A stretch of DNA of 64,000 bases from Endozoicomonas euniceicola (GCF_025562755.1 NZ_CP103300.1:2546001-2610000), one strand, 5' to 3'. Shown: positions 25,801-36,092, counted from the stretch's first letter. Numbers and translations are program-made. The notes: generated from the sequence alone by a model not told the origin.

Positions 25801-27588
25801 ATGCGAAATAAAATAGAGCTGGCTATTCCCCCTTTACTAATGGCTGTTGGTTTAGCGATTTCAACTTGTGCGGCCTTCTGGCTTTATGAGATGGAAAAGA
25901 AAAGCCTGATCACCTCTTTTCAGAGAGAAGTTGATCTGCGTACCACATCGCTGCATCGTGAGTTGACCGTAAACTTTAAAGCACTGCACGACCTGAGCAT
26001 TTTCTTTGAAAAAGCCCATATTCCTGATCACGATGAATTCAGGGTTCTTACCCGGGAAATTTTAAAACACCTGCCACATATCCAGGCACTGGAGTGGATT
26101 CCCAGAGTCACCCCGGACAATAAGGCAGAACTGTTAAAGACCATCAGAAAGCACTATCCCGATTTTGAAATTACCCAACGTCAGCAGCAGGGAACAATGG
26201 TTCCGGCTCCACCTAAAGATGAATACTTTCCTGTGTACTTTGTAGAACCCTATAAAGGCAATGAGGTGGCACTGGGATTTGACCTTGCTTCGAACAAAGC
26301 CCGACGCAAAACCCTGGATACGGCCAGGGACACAGGACTCCCGCAAGCTTCTGCCAGCATTACACTGGTTCAGGACAGGTCCAGGCAAAAAGCCTTTCTA
26401 GCCGTGATGCCGGTTTACACGGGGGCGCACGACACCCTTGCTGACCGCAGGGAAAACCTGGCTGGCTTTGTACTGGGGGTTTACAAGACTAACGCCCTGT
26501 TCAAACAATCCAGAGTGGCCGGGCAGACTTCCAACATTCACATGGTCATGATCGATAAAACAGACCAGAACATTGACAGACTGGCTGAAAATTTTTCTGA
26601 AGACGAACACGATCACCTTGAACACCATGAGCAGCCGTACCATTACGAAAAAGACCTTCCTGTCCTGCTGGGTCGTCAATGGAGCGTAACCTCCCACCCA
26701 TCCCACCATTATATTTCCAGCAATATCTCACCACTCCCTTTCGTCGTATTACTGTTCGGGATTCTGTTCACCACCCTGATGACCATCTATGCAGGGATGT
26801 TACTTAAGCGTAACGGCATCATTCATCGCAAAGTAAAAGAGCAAACCAGAGACCTGGTTCAGGCACAGAAGGCCAGCAAAGACCTCCAGGATAAATTGAT
26901 CGAAGCGAACAAAATGGCTTCACTGGGCGAAATGTCTGCCGGTATCGGCCATGAACTGAGCCAACCCCTTGGCACCATTCTTCTCAAGTGCCAGATGCTG
27001 CCAAAAGCTCTGGAGCAGCGGGATTATGACAAAAGCTTAAAGCTTGTCGGAGGGATCAGAGATCAGGCCGTGCGTGCCAAGGAGATCATGGATTCCCTCC
27101 GTATTATCAGCCGTGACGCCAAGCCCGGAGACCAAACCAGCATCGAACTCAATCAGGTGATTCGCAAAGCTGAAGTGCTGATAAAAGAAGACCTGATGAT
27201 GAACAGAATCGAACTCAAAAAAGAGTTGTCTCCGGATATTTATATCTATGCCTCACCGGTTCAACTGGGACAGATCATTGCCAACCTTCTCACCAATGCC
27301 CGGGACGCCCTGGAAGATGCAGAAGAAAAAATCATTACTCTGCGCAGCTCTATCAAAGAGGGTAACGGTGTACTTGAAATTGAGGACACGGGCTCAGGCA
27401 TTCCGGAGCACTATCAGAGCAAAATATTCGAGCCCTTCTTCACGTCCAAGGCAGTGGGCAAAGGCACCGGGCTGGGGTTGTCCATGTGTTACAGCATGGT
27501 TCAGGAGAATGAGGGCGAGATCAGTTTCAGGACCGCTGCCAATAAAGGCACCTGCTTTACCATTTCCATCCCACTGACAAGGAGCTAA
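25801..27588 (+). CDS. CHASE-domain sensor histidine kinase
   Basis: 595 residues, inner-membrane. A first transmembrane helix (about 9-29) is followed by a periplasmic CHASE domain to about residue 300 (ALEWIPRVTPDNK, YFPVYFVEPYKGNEVALGFDL and TGLPQASASITLVQD are typical), and a second helix (LPFVVLLFGILFTTLMTIYAG, from about 310). A coiled linker leads to the phospho-acceptor H384 (GEMSAGIGHELSQPL) and an ATPase domain with NLLTNARDAL, DTGSGIP and GKGTGLGLSM. The response regulator follows after three bases. CHASE domains bind small ligands such as adenine-type cytokinins, which is notable in a nucleoside locus; the ligand here is unknown. Confidence 0.93.
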   Translation: MRNKIELAIPPLLMAVGLAISTCAAFWLYEMEKKSLITSFQREVDLRTTSLHRELTVNFKALHDLSIFFEKAHIPDHDEFRVLTREILKHLPHIQALEWIPRVTPDNKAELLKTIRKHYPDFEITQRQQQGTMVPAPPKDEYFPVYFVEPYKGNEVALGFDLASNKARRKTLDTARDTGLPQASASITLVQDRSRQKAFLAVMPVYTGAHDTLADRRENLAGFVLGVYKTNALFKQSRVAGQTSNIHMVMIDKTDQNIDRLAENFSEDEHDHLEHHEQPYHYEKDLPVLLGRQWSVTSHPSHHYISSNISPLPFVVLLFGILFTTLMTIYAGMLLKRNGIIHRKVKEQTRDLVQAQKASKDLQDKLIEANKMASLGEMSAGIGHELSQPLGTILLKCQMLPKALEQRDYDKSLKLVGGIRDQAVRAKEIMDSLRIISRDAKPGDQTSIELNQVIRKAEVLIKEDLMMNRIELKKELSPDIYIYASPVQLGQIIANLLTNARDALEDAEEKIITLRSSIKEGNGVLEIEDTGSGIPEHYQSKIFEPFFTSKAVGKGTGLGLSMCYSMVQENEGEISFRTAANKGTCFTISIPLTRS

Positions 27589-27591
27589 ACC

Positions 27592-27960
27592 ATGACAAAA
27601 AGGATTTTACTGATTGATGATGATCAACCCTTTCGGGAATCTGTCAGGGAGATTCTTGAATCTGAAGGTTTTCAGGTAGCGGAATACAGTGATGCCATTT
27701 ATGCCGTGCCTCATATTAAAGAGCCTTTTGACCTCGCCATTACCGATATCATGATGGCGGAAATGGACGGTAACCAGCTGGCTCACACCATACGCAAAGA
27801 CAACCCAGCTCTACCGGTTCTGGGCATGACTGGAGGAGGGCGCATTGGCGATGCGAGCCGCATCAAGTCATTCTGCCCGCCCAAACTGTTTACCGCCATT
27901 CTGAGCAAACCGTTTCTGGCAGAAGAACTGCTGGATGCCGTCAATACCTCCATAAACTGA
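27592..27960 (+). CDS. Single-domain response regulator
   Basis: 122 residues, a receiver domain only. ILLIDDDQPFRES has the acidic pair, D52 (LAITDIMM) is the phosphorylation site, T at LGMTGGG and K at ILSKPF complete the site. No DNA-binding output domain, so it must act through another protein or as a phosphate sink, as CheY-like proteins do. Coupled to the kinase gene by a three-base gap. Confidence 0.92.
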   Translation: MTKRILLIDDDQPFRESVREILESEGFQVAEYSDAIYAVPHIKEPFDLAITDIMMAEMDGNQLAHTIRKDNPALPVLGMTGGGRIGDASRIKSFCPPKLFTAILSKPFLAEELLDAVNTSIN

Positions 27961-28001
27961 TACAGCCCGACAATTCATCCAGCAATTCACCCGACGATTC
28001 A

Positions 28002-28020
28002 CCCGACAATCCCTGTCGGG
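28002..28020. terminator. Hairpin between convergent response regulator and deoA
   Basis: CCCGACA and TGTCGGG with a five-base loop, followed by CATTTCAT. Two further ATTCACCCGAC copies precede it, so the stem may have alternative partners. Probably terminates one or both convergent genes. Confidence 0.5.
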
Positions 28021-28033
28021 CATTTCATAGCAG

Positions 28034-29353
28034 TCAACCAACCTGCCGATAAACACAGGGCCGGGACTCCGGCTTCTGATTCCCCAGACTGACAGCACGT
28101 TGCAGCCTATCTGCGGCTGCCTGCCAGGATGACTCATCACGAGCGTGCAGCATGGCTAACGGTGTTGACGGATCCAGCGGGTCACCCAGACGACAGATAT
28201 CCGTTATACCGACACTGTAATCCAGTGTGTCAGCAGGATTAGACCGACCACCACCAAGCTGAACCACTGCCATGCCCACATTACGGGTGTCCATTGCCGT
28301 CACAAAGCCTGAGGCCTGTGGATAAACCGGCTTGCAGATGGCCGCTGCGGGCAGGTAGCGATCATGATTCTCGACGAAATCAGCAGGTCCACCCAGCCCG
28401 GACACCATCCGGCCAAAAACGTCCGCTGCTTTACCGTTATCCAGAACGACCTGCAGTTTGTCACGGGCTTCTGTGGCATCGGATGCCAGACCACCAGACA
28501 TCAGCAACTCCACCGATTGTGCCATAGTCACTTCCAGCAACCGTTTGTTACGGAAGTCGCCCGTTAAAAACTGAACCGCTTCCCGCACTTCAACGGCATT
28601 ACCGGCGCTGGAAGCCAGGCACTGATTCATATCCGTTAGCAGCGCCGTGGTTTTTACGCCAGCCCCATTCGCCACCTGAACAATGCTTTCAGCCAACTCA
28701 ACGGACTTTTCAAAAGTTGGCATAAAGGCACCACTACCCACTTTGACATCCATCACCAGGGCATCCAGACCTTCAGCCAGCTTTTTCGCCAGAATGGATG
28801 AAGTAATCATATCGATGGATTCAACGGTGGCCGTGACATCACGAATGCCATAAATGCGTTTGTCGGCCGGTGCCAGCTCTCCGGTCTGGCCAACAATGGC
28901 AACTCCCGCCTCCTTAACCACCTTGCACAGAAGTGCTTCAGAAGCCTGGGTGTTATAGCCGGGGATACTGTCCAGCTTATCCAGAGTTCCACCCGTATGC
29001 CCGAGGCCACGTCCGGAAATCATCGGGACATAACCCCCACAGGCAGCAATCATCGGCCCCAGCATCAGGCTGACAACATCACCCACGCCACCGGTGGAGT
29101 GCTTGTCCAGAACAGGGCCGTTCAGGTTGGCTGATGCCCATTCCAGCACTTCGCCGGAGTCACGCATGGCACAGGTCAGCGCCACACGCTCGTCAATATT
29201 CATACCCTGAAAATAAATAGCCATTGCCAGCGCGGCGACCTGACCTTCAGAAACACTGCTGTCTGTCACACCACGCACAAAGTGCCTGATCTCATCAGCG
29301 GTCAGAGCTTCGCCTTCACGCTTACGACGGATCACTTCCTGTGGCAAAAACAT
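28034..29353 (-). CDS. deoA: Thymidine phosphorylase
   Basis: 439 residues from the ATG at 29353 (GGAG nine bases upstream). Cleaves thymidine to thymine and deoxyribose-1-phosphate. Family motifs: DKHSTGGVGDVVSLMLGP (phosphate loop), SGRGLGHTGGTLDKLDSIPG (the thymidine phosphorylase signature), and DALVMDVKVGSGAFM. It starts one base after the deoC stop region, so deoC-deoA form an operon. Confidence 0.96.
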   Translation of the reverse strand: MFLPQEVIRRKREGEALTADEIRHFVRGVTDSSVSEGQVAALAMAIYFQGMNIDERVALTCAMRDSGEVLEWASANLNGPVLDKHSTGGVGDVVSLMLGPMIAACGGYVPMISGRGLGHTGGTLDKLDSIPGYNTQASEALLCKVVKEAGVAIVGQTGELAPADKRIYGIRDVTATVESIDMITSSILAKKLAEGLDALVMDVKVGSGAFMPTFEKSVELAESIVQVANGAGVKTTALLTDMNQCLASSAGNAVEVREAVQFLTGDFRNKRLLEVTMAQSVELLMSGGLASDATEARDKLQVVLDNGKAADVFGRMVSGLGGPADFVENHDRYLPAAAICKPVYPQASGFVTAMDTRNVGMAVVQLGGGRSNPADTLDYSVGITDICRLGDPLDPSTPLAMLHARDESSWQAAADRLQRAVSLGNQKPESRPCVYRQVG

Positions 29354-29354
29354 C

Positions 29355-30128
29355 TCAGTAAGCTCCTGTATCTTCCTGAGCTTCCTGCAAACCAAGGGCA
29401 GTCAGCAGGCTTCCGAGCAGGCTGCTGGCACCAAAACGATAGTGGTCACGGTTAATCCACTGCGCGCCCATAATGTCTGCGGCAATAGCCAGGTGCTCAG
29501 CAGCATCTTCAGCAGTACGAATGCCACCGGCAGGCTTGAAACCCACGTTCTGCTTACCACTGTCACGAATGGCTTCCAGCATGATACGGGCAGATTCCGG
29601 CGTCGCATTAACAGCGACCTTACCGGTAGAGGTTTTAATAAAGTCAGCACCCGCTTCGATACTGATCTCGCTGGCACGACGAATCAGTGCCGGGTCTTTC
29701 AGCTCGCCGGTTTCAATGATGACTTTCAGCATCACGTCGCCACAGACTTTTTTGCACTGAGCCACCAGCTCATGTCCCACGGTTTCATCACCGTCCATAA
29801 AAGCTTTGTACGGGAATACAACGTCTACTTCGTCTGCGCCATAGGCGATGGCAGCACGGGTTTCAGTCACGGCGATGTCGATGTCATTGCCACCAGCCGG
29901 AAAGTTGGTCACTGTTGCAACGGTCACGTCATTCAGACCCAGCGCTTTCAGGGTCTTTTTGGCAACCGGCACAAAGCGGGGATAAACACACACGGCAGCC
30001 GTATTGCCAGCGGCGGTTTTCGCCTTGTGGCACAGGTCGATAATAATCTGCGGCGTGTCGTTCTCATTCAGGGAAGTCAGGTCCATCAGCTGAAGCGCCT
30101 GGCGACTGGTAGCGGTGAGGTCGGTCAT
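29355..30128 (-). CDS. deoC: Deoxyribose-phosphate aldolase
   Basis: 257 residues. Splits deoxyribose-5-phosphate to glyceraldehyde-3-phosphate and acetaldehyde, the exit of deoxynucleoside catabolism. The Schiff-base lysine lies in DFIKTSTGKVAVNA and the proton-relay residues in DEVDVVFPYKAFMDGD and VGFKPAGGIRT. Normal length for the gammaproteobacterial type. First gene of the deoC-deoA pair. Confidence 0.96.
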   Translation of the reverse strand: MTDLTATSRQALQLMDLTSLNENDTPQIIIDLCHKAKTAAGNTAAVCVYPRFVPVAKKTLKALGLNDVTVATVTNFPAGGNDIDIAVTETRAAIAYGADEVDVVFPYKAFMDGDETVGHELVAQCKKVCGDVMLKVIIETGELKDPALIRRASEISIEAGADFIKTSTGKVAVNATPESARIMLEAIRDSGKQNVGFKPAGGIRTAEDAAEHLAIAADIMGAQWINRDHYRFGASSLLGSLLTALGLQEAQEDTGAY

Positions 30129-30256
30129 GTGTTTTGTCCTATGGAAACGGCTAAAGCCGCGACAACAGAGAGGAAAGGGTTGGGAAAGGTGCTGTTATCC
30201 GGCCAGAATATTCTGCCCTGGCATTCTGTCGGAATTTCACATACATATAAATACAT

Positions 30257-30351
30257 CTAACTTAAATTTAGATAGAAAGCTTAGAAAAACCTTGTATGAC
30301 GCAGCCTGCAAGCATTCTATCTAATTTTTGATTAATTTATCTAATTTTTCT
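30257..30351. promoter_or_regulatory. Candidate deoC operators (palindrome and direct repeats)
   Basis: ATCTAA at 30257 pairs with TTAGAT at 30270, and the 12-mer TATCTAATTTTT occurs at 30320 and again at 30340, exactly 20 bp apart. All share the ATCTAA core. They lie 130-220 bp upstream of deoC in an AT-rich stretch. This may be the binding array of the deo repressor or response system; the protein is unknown. Confidence 0.45.
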
Positions 30352-30403
30352 AACTTTTTTGGGTGGTAGCGGACAACCACTATCATAAAAAATCAGGCGA
30401 CAA

Positions 30404-30805
30404 CTATGCTGACACAGGGGGCAAGTAAGCAAATGGCTCCAGGTCATTAACCTTCGAACTTTCAATCAGGCTGTAGTAGATAGCACTTGCCCGAGCACCT
30501 TTTGGGGTATCAGCAAAGAGCCAGTTTTTTCGGCCAACAGTGAAGGGGCGGATGGCATTCTCTGCGGCTGCATTACTGATGTTCAGCTGCCCGTCTTCAC
30601 AATAGACGACTAGTTGCGGCCACTGGTTCAGGGCATAGCCCATGGCTGTATGCACCAGGCTACCGGGGTTGACGCGTTCAATGTTTTTCTCCAGCCAGGC
30701 ACGGAGGTCGTCCAGTAACGGCTTGCTTCTTGTTTGCCGGTGCTGTCGCTTGTCCGCTGCCGACAGTGCTTTTATTTCATCTTCTATCGCGTAGAGTTGA
30801 CATTA
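30404..30805 (-). pseudogene. IS66 transposase, C-terminal remnant
   Basis: One frame from about 30805 to the stop at 30404 reads IEDEIKALSAADKRQHRQ, WLEKNIERVNPGSL, MGYALNQWPQLVVYCEDG, then NAAENAIRPFTVGRKNWLF and PKGARASAIYYSLIE, the classic end of an IS66 TnpC. The N-terminal three quarters are missing. It is a different IS66 subgroup from the element in tsx. Confidence 0.85.
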
Positions 30806-30891
30806 TATCCATCAAAAAACGTTCGGTGAACGAGTGAAAAAGACGCTTTATCGGACTGCAAGCAAGGTGCACTCAGATGGCCTCTGCATCA

Positions 30892-31161
30892 TTACTGCCG
30901 TTTTTTTACACTGTCGATACGGGGTAACGTATTTCGGAGCCATGATCCGGCCTCGTGACCCAGTTTGATAAATTCACGGGCCCAGTAATGAGTACCGGAG
31001 CGAGATTCCATACCGGTCAGGGCAGGAGGTAATTTGGCTACTTCAGGTATCAGTTGCTGGCGTTTTACCGTTTTACGAATGACGGTTTTGCCCTTCTGGT
31101 TAACACCGTGCAGGCTGAACACATTTTTGGCCAGGTCGATACCGAGGGTTAATGTATTCAT
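30892..31161 (-). pseudogene. IS110-family transposase, N-terminal remnant
   Basis: 89 residues with the IS110 DEDD start: D9 (LGIDLAKNVFSLHGV) and E52 (GMESRSGTHYWAREF). After HEAG the frame leaves the family and stops. IS110 transposases are bridge-RNA-guided recombinases; the serine-bearing C-terminal domain and both element ends are missing here. Confidence 0.8.
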
Positions 31162-31267
31162 GAGCTTCTCCTGATGGAATATATCGCTGGCTATACCAGT
31201 CTGGCATTATTTGCCAAAAGTGGGAGGAGTCCATTTCATTCGTTAGCCGCACACATAAGAATCGAAA

Positions 31268-31903
31268 CTATTCCTCTATCTTGGTATAAAATCTCATCAT
31301 AGGATGTAATGCAAAGAGTGGCCATTTAGTATCACAAAGATATTCATTGTCTTGATTGTTGAATGTGGTGGCGGACGCAGAAAACTTTGGCTCTAATTGA
31401 TACATTTCAGGTTTATAATGCGCAAGTAAAGAAGGCGACGAAAGTACAGTAATGTGATAATTTAAGATACCAGAGTTTCTAACTCCATAAGAGCAACGCC
31501 CTATTAAAGACTCTCTAACACACATACTATAATGTCCACCCATAAGAACAAGGCTTGTAATTTTTTCTTCTTCTAAGAAATGCATTAAGGTTGGTTTTGT
31601 CTCTGAGTTGAGCACTCCCACTTTTTTCTTAATACAGGAAAAATCTGGTTTTTCAATAATGTCATAAATATGCTTTGGGTGTCTCTCTCTATATTCATGA
31701 ACAACAATTGTTCTACACCCCAGTTCTTTACAAAAGCGGAGGGTTTCTTGTTGGCTTTGTTTTCTAGCAAGCCAGTTTTCCATAGTTTCGTCAGGCCATT
31801 TATTGTCCGATTCATCTATTACAATCACAGCTGTACTGGCGTAGTGTTCTGGCTTATGAAACTTAACTATATCTCCAAATAAAGATCCATTTATAATAGA
31901 CAT
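31268..31903 (-). CDS. Isochorismatase-like cysteine hydrolase
   Basis: 211 residues with the fold's three catalytic positions in order: D30 (AVIVIDESD), a lysine cluster K92-K94 (SCIKKKVGVL) and C128 (LVLMGGHYSMCVRESLIGR). Family members hydrolyse amides such as nicotinamide or isochorismate; the substrate cannot be told. The N-terminus (MSIINGSLFGDIVKFHKPEH) is unusual and resembles a phage- or effector-type leader. It has strong AT bias compared with neighbours and stands alone among IS remnants at the edge of a restriction island, so it was probably acquired laterally. Confidence 0.7.
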   Translation of the reverse strand: MSIINGSLFGDIVKFHKPEHYASTAVIVIDESDNKWPDETMENWLARKQSQQETLRFCKELGCRTIVVHEYRERHPKHIYDIIEKPDFSCIKKKVGVLNSETKPTLMHFLEEEKITSLVLMGGHYSMCVRESLIGRCSYGVRNSGILNYHITVLSSPSLLAHYKPEMYQLEPKFSASATTFNNQDNEYLCDTKWPLFALHPMMRFYTKIEE

Positions 31904-31980
31904 AATTGATATCCATTCATTGAATTATTTCTTTATATAGACAGCTAAAGAAGATTTTTTGTTTATTATTTTGTAATCAG

Positions 31981-32000
31981 CACTAACACTTTTGTTAGTG
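31981..32000. terminator. 8-bp hairpin with CTTT loop
   Basis: CACTAACA and TGTTAGTG are exact complements around a four-base loop. It lies between the hydrolase gene start and the intron tail. No strong T-run, so terminator function is uncertain. Confidence 0.4.
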
Positions 32001-32027
32001 TCGCTAACATCGCCGAGAGGTACGGTT

Positions 32028-32101
32028 AAATCGGGTAGCCCGAGGTCTCTAACCTCCAGCCCCCACATCACCACAGCTTACGGGTCCGCACCGGGCGATT
32101 C
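32028..32101 (-). ncRNA. Group II intron 3' tail (domains V-VI), remnant
   Basis: Read on the minus strand, 32101 to about 32063 gives GAATCGCCCGGTGCGGACCC then GTAAGCTGTGGTGATGTGG, which follows the layout of bacterial domain V sequences of the GAACCGCCG...CGGTGGTGTG type. It is followed by a GGAGGTTAGAGACCTC hairpin and GGGCTACCCGAT, a domain-VI-like stem with a candidate bulged A. No reverse transcriptase gene is present, so it is a fragment. The rest of 31904-32302 shows no gene. Confidence 0.5.
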
Positions 32102-32302
32102 ACCGAGGATGGTGAAACCTGATCCACAAGTCTTTCAGAGAAACGGGCCCGCTGCGTCAGGAGAGGTGTTCATAGCGAACCATAAAACACGACAGATAGA
32201 GTATAAATTCAGATATCCGAAGGCAGTGATTAATCAGTATTGACGCGCCTGTTAACCCCCACATACCATGACGCCAATTTCAAATTTAGCAGTACCTCAA
32301 AC

Positions 32303-33883
32303 ATGGCTAAAAAACCTGCAAAAAAAGCCTCCCCTTCATCAAAGAAAGGCTTCGAAGAAACCCTCTGGGAATCCGCCAATAAGCTGCGCGGCAGCGTTGA
32401 ATCCTCCGAATACAAGCACATTGTCTTAAGCCTGATCTTTCTGAAATTCATCAGTGACAAGTTTGAAGAGCGCAGGGCTGTGATCGAGAGCGAATACGGC
32501 GCTGACTTTGTGGATATGGTGGACTTCTACACCATGGAGAACGTCTTCTACCTGCCGGAAGAAAGTCGCTGGTCGTTTGTGCTGAAACACGCCAAACAGA
32601 ACGACATTGCGGTGAAAATTGATACCGCCCTGCACGATATCGAGAAGAACAACCCGCAGCTGGCAGGCGCATTGCCGGATAACTACTTCTCCCGTCTGGG
32701 GCTGGATGGTTCCAAGCTGTCGGCGCTGATTGATACCATCAACAATATCGAGACCATGGCGAATGAATGCCATATGACCGAAGAAGATCTGGTCGGTCGT
32801 GTCTATGAATACTTCCTCGGCAAGTTTGCCGCCAGTGAAGGTAAGGGCGGGGGCGAATTCTATACGCCGAAGTCAGTGGTGACGCTGATTGCGGAAATGA
32901 TTGAGCCGTACAAAGGCAAGATTTACGACCCCTGCTGCGGTTCCGGCGGTATGTTTGTGCAGTCCATCAAGTTTGTGGACAGCCATAAGGGTAACCGCAA
33001 GGATATCTCCATCTACGGGCAGGAACACACCAGCACCACCTACAAGCTGGCGAAAATGAACCTGGCGATTCGGGGCATTGCCGCAAACCTCGGTGATGTG
33101 GCGGGCGACACCTTCTTTAAAGACCAGCATCCCGATTTAAAAGCCGACTTTATTATGGCGAACCCGCCGTTTAACCAGAAGCAGTGGCGGCAGGCCAGCG
33201 AACTCAGCGACGATTCACGCTGGGACGGTTATGAAACACCACCCACCGGCAACGCCAACTACGCCTGGATCATGCACATGATCTCCAAGCTGTCGGACAA
33301 CGGCACTGCCGGTTTTGTGCTGGCGAACGGTTCCATGAGTTCCAACACCAGTGGCGAAGGGTCTATTCGCCAGAAGATTATCGAAAACGATCTGGTGGAC
33401 TGCATGATCGCTCTGCCGGGGCAGCTGTTCTACACCACCCAGATTCCGGTGTGTCTGTGGTTCCTAACCAAGAATAAAAAAACAGATACCGAGCATGGTT
33501 ATAAGAGCCGTGAAGAAGAGACCCTGTTTATTGATACCCGCCAGATGGGTTCCATGGTCAGCCGCACCAACAAAGAACTGACCGCTGAGGATGTTGCCGA
33601 AATTGCCCGTACTTACCATGCATGGCGTGGAGAGAAAGATTCTGGCGAATACGAAGACAAAGCCGGTTTCTGCAAGGCGGCAACGCTGGAAGAGATCAAA
33701 GCCAATGACTATGTACTGACACCGCGGCGCTATGTGGGTGCTGCTGAGATAGAAGACGATGGCATTCCTTTTGAAACCAAAATGAAGGAACTGAGCCAGA
33801 CTCTTTACCAACAGATGCAGGATGCGGAGAAGCTGGATGCTGTGATTCGTGGGAATTTGGAGGTGTTGGGTTATGGTGAGTAA
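32303..33883 (+). CDS. hsdM: Type I restriction-modification DNA methyltransferase
   Basis: 526 residues from the ATG at 32303 (MAKKPAKKASPSSKKGFEETLW); an upstream ATG at 32240 has no support. Adenine-N6 methyltransferase subunit of a type I system. N-terminal HsdM helical domain (SSEYKHIVLSLIFLKFISD), then the SAM site (GGGEFYTP, YDPCCGSGGMFVQS) and the catalytic NPPF (ADFIMANPPFNQKQW). Length is normal and the frame intact. The stop overlaps the hsdS start by 11 bases. It could still methylate only with a working specificity subunit, and hsdS is broken. Confidence 0.95.
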   Translation: MAKKPAKKASPSSKKGFEETLWESANKLRGSVESSEYKHIVLSLIFLKFISDKFEERRAVIESEYGADFVDMVDFYTMENVFYLPEESRWSFVLKHAKQNDIAVKIDTALHDIEKNNPQLAGALPDNYFSRLGLDGSKLSALIDTINNIETMANECHMTEEDLVGRVYEYFLGKFAASEGKGGGEFYTPKSVVTLIAEMIEPYKGKIYDPCCGSGGMFVQSIKFVDSHKGNRKDISIYGQEHTSTTYKLAKMNLAIRGIAANLGDVAGDTFFKDQHPDLKADFIMANPPFNQKQWRQASELSDDSRWDGYETPPTGNANYAWIMHMISKLSDNGTAGFVLANGSMSSNTSGEGSIRQKIIENDLVDCMIALPGQLFYTTQIPVCLWFLTKNKKTDTEHGYKSREEETLFIDTRQMGSMVSRTNKELTAEDVAEIARTYHAWRGEKDSGEYEDKAGFCKAATLEEIKANDYVLTPRRYVGAAEIEDDGIPFETKMKELSQTLYQQMQDAEKLDAVIRGNLEVLGYGE

Positions 33884-36092
33884 GTGGCCTCTAGTCAAAT
33901 TTAAAACTTTATACAAGCAGCCATCTCGAAATGGTTTAACCAAACCTAAGAAGGTACGGGGAGAAGGCTATAAGTTTATAAACATGGGGGAGGTTTTTGC
34001 CTATGGCAGAATGCATAATATCCCGTGTGATCGAGTACCCATGACAGAAAAAGAGAAAAGTAATTCTTTTCTCGAAGATGGTGACTTGTTATTTGCTCGC
34101 CAGTCATTGGTGTTATCTGGAGCTGGCAAGTGTTCCATATTTCTTGGTGACGATGAAGAAACTACGTTTGAGTCACATTTGATCAGAGTCAGGCTCGACC
34201 AGGAAAAAGTAAACCCTGAATACGCATATTACTACTTCAATTCGCCACAAGGGCGGGCAAATATTTCAACTATTGTTGAGCAAGGCGCCGGTCAAGCTGG
34301 AATACGTGGTAGTGATTTGGAGAATCTGGCCTTTCCGTTGCCTCCTAAAGAAGCTCAAGATTTCATTGCCGATATGGCTAGGCCAACTGATATTAAAATT
34401 GAGCTAAACAGCCAAACCAACCAAACCCTCGAAAACATGGCGCAAGCCCTTTTTAAAAGCTGGTTTGTGGATTTTGATCCGGTAATCGATAACGCCCTGG
34501 CGGCAGGCAACACCATTCCCGAACCCCCGCAAAAGCGTGCCGAACTGCGCCAGGCTATGCGAGCCAGTGATGATGCGCCTGCACCACTGCCGGAAGCCAT
34601 CCGCCAGCTGTTTCCCGCATCCTTTGTGTTTGATGCTGAGATGGGGTGGATTCCGGAGGGGTGGGGGGTTCAGCAGATCGGCAAAGTCATTGAAAATGTT
34701 GGTGGGGGTACACCAAGAACAAAAGAGGATGCCTTCTGGGTAGACGGGACGCATGCTTTCTGTACACCTAAGGATATGTCTTTGTTGACCAGCAAAGCAC
34801 TCCTTGGAACCGAAAGACATTTGACCGATGCGGGTGTTGCAAAGATAAGTTCGGGACAATTACCGGAAGGAACTGTGCTGATGTCCTCACGGGCACCTAT
34901 TGGCTATCTGGCAATTAATGACATTCCTGTTTCTGTGAATCAGGGAATTATTGCTATGAAGCCCAACGACGCTTTCAGTAGTGAATATCTTCTGAGTTGG
35001 GCAGAAGCCAACATGGAAGAAGTCGTATCAAGGGCAATGGCACTGACTTAAGCTCTCACCCCTTGTACTTATTGAGTTGACGAGCTTTAGCCCTAGAGTG
35101 CTGGAGCTTTTTAAATGCCTTTGGTCGCCTCTTTACAGCTCTTGGTTCTGATCGTCCCGGTCGGTCTCCAACTTTATGTTCTCCAATGATAACTATCATT
35201 TGAGCTTGAACCTGGTTGAGAGTGCAATTTGGACAGAATAACAGTAAAACCCGAGCCCCATTTAGCGTCTGTTTTGCTGCCTTGAAGCTCACATCCCTCG
35301 GAACTTGCTCTGTGGCTTTGGCCACTCGCGCCATTAATGCCCGTATCAAATTGTAAACCAGAAAATGAACATAAATTTCTTTACGCACCATCGCTGGAGT
35401 CTTACAGCGCAACATCTCCATATTCATAATTGTTTTGATGGATCTGAAGTCCAACTCAATATTCCAGCGTTTGGTGTACAGTGCGCTAATGTCAGAGCGT
35501 GGATATGCTTCTGCATCAATCAATGTGGTAACGATGATACGATTCTTCGTTTTAATGGCACGGATAATCAGGTGATCCGGTGTCCACTGATCGTAAAACT
35601 CTCTGCTCATCCAGGGTGGTTTTGGAGGACGCTCCAATCTGAATAAAGCATCTTTTTTTCCCAGTTTCATGAAGGATTTTCTGAAGTCAATTTTACGCGC
35701 ACCATTTTTTTCAAAAACACCGTCAACACCTGCTATAAGCAAAAGTGCCAGGATGAAATACGTCTCGAAAATGGCATCGCCAAGCACAATGTCGTCAGCA
35801 TTCAAGTTCGGGATCATTTGTATCATCAGAGATTGCTCTCCACTGCCTTTTCCCTCACAAGCTCCCATGGCTGTCTCAATGAGAGCTCCACTTCCCAGCG
35901 TGATAAAGGCAAGCATCCTGACAGTAGGGAACCCTACTTCTTTTTTTTGGGATTTTGACTGGGGATAGAGCTGTTGGTTTTCAGTCGTGTCAGGCATATT
36001 AGCAGTGGTTCCATCGGCAATAACAACCCGCCGACCGTGCCACAACCATGATTCCGGGCTTTCTTCATCCAGTCGTTTTCCTGAAATCTGAA

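Noticed and set aside
24747..30260. Plus-strand frames opposite deoB and deoC
   Set aside because: Same reason: their composition mirrors the opposite gene and no domain is visible.
31992..32243. 83-residue plus-strand frame
   Set aside because: It lies over the group II intron tail and reads as low-complexity Ser/Pro/Arg with no protein signal.
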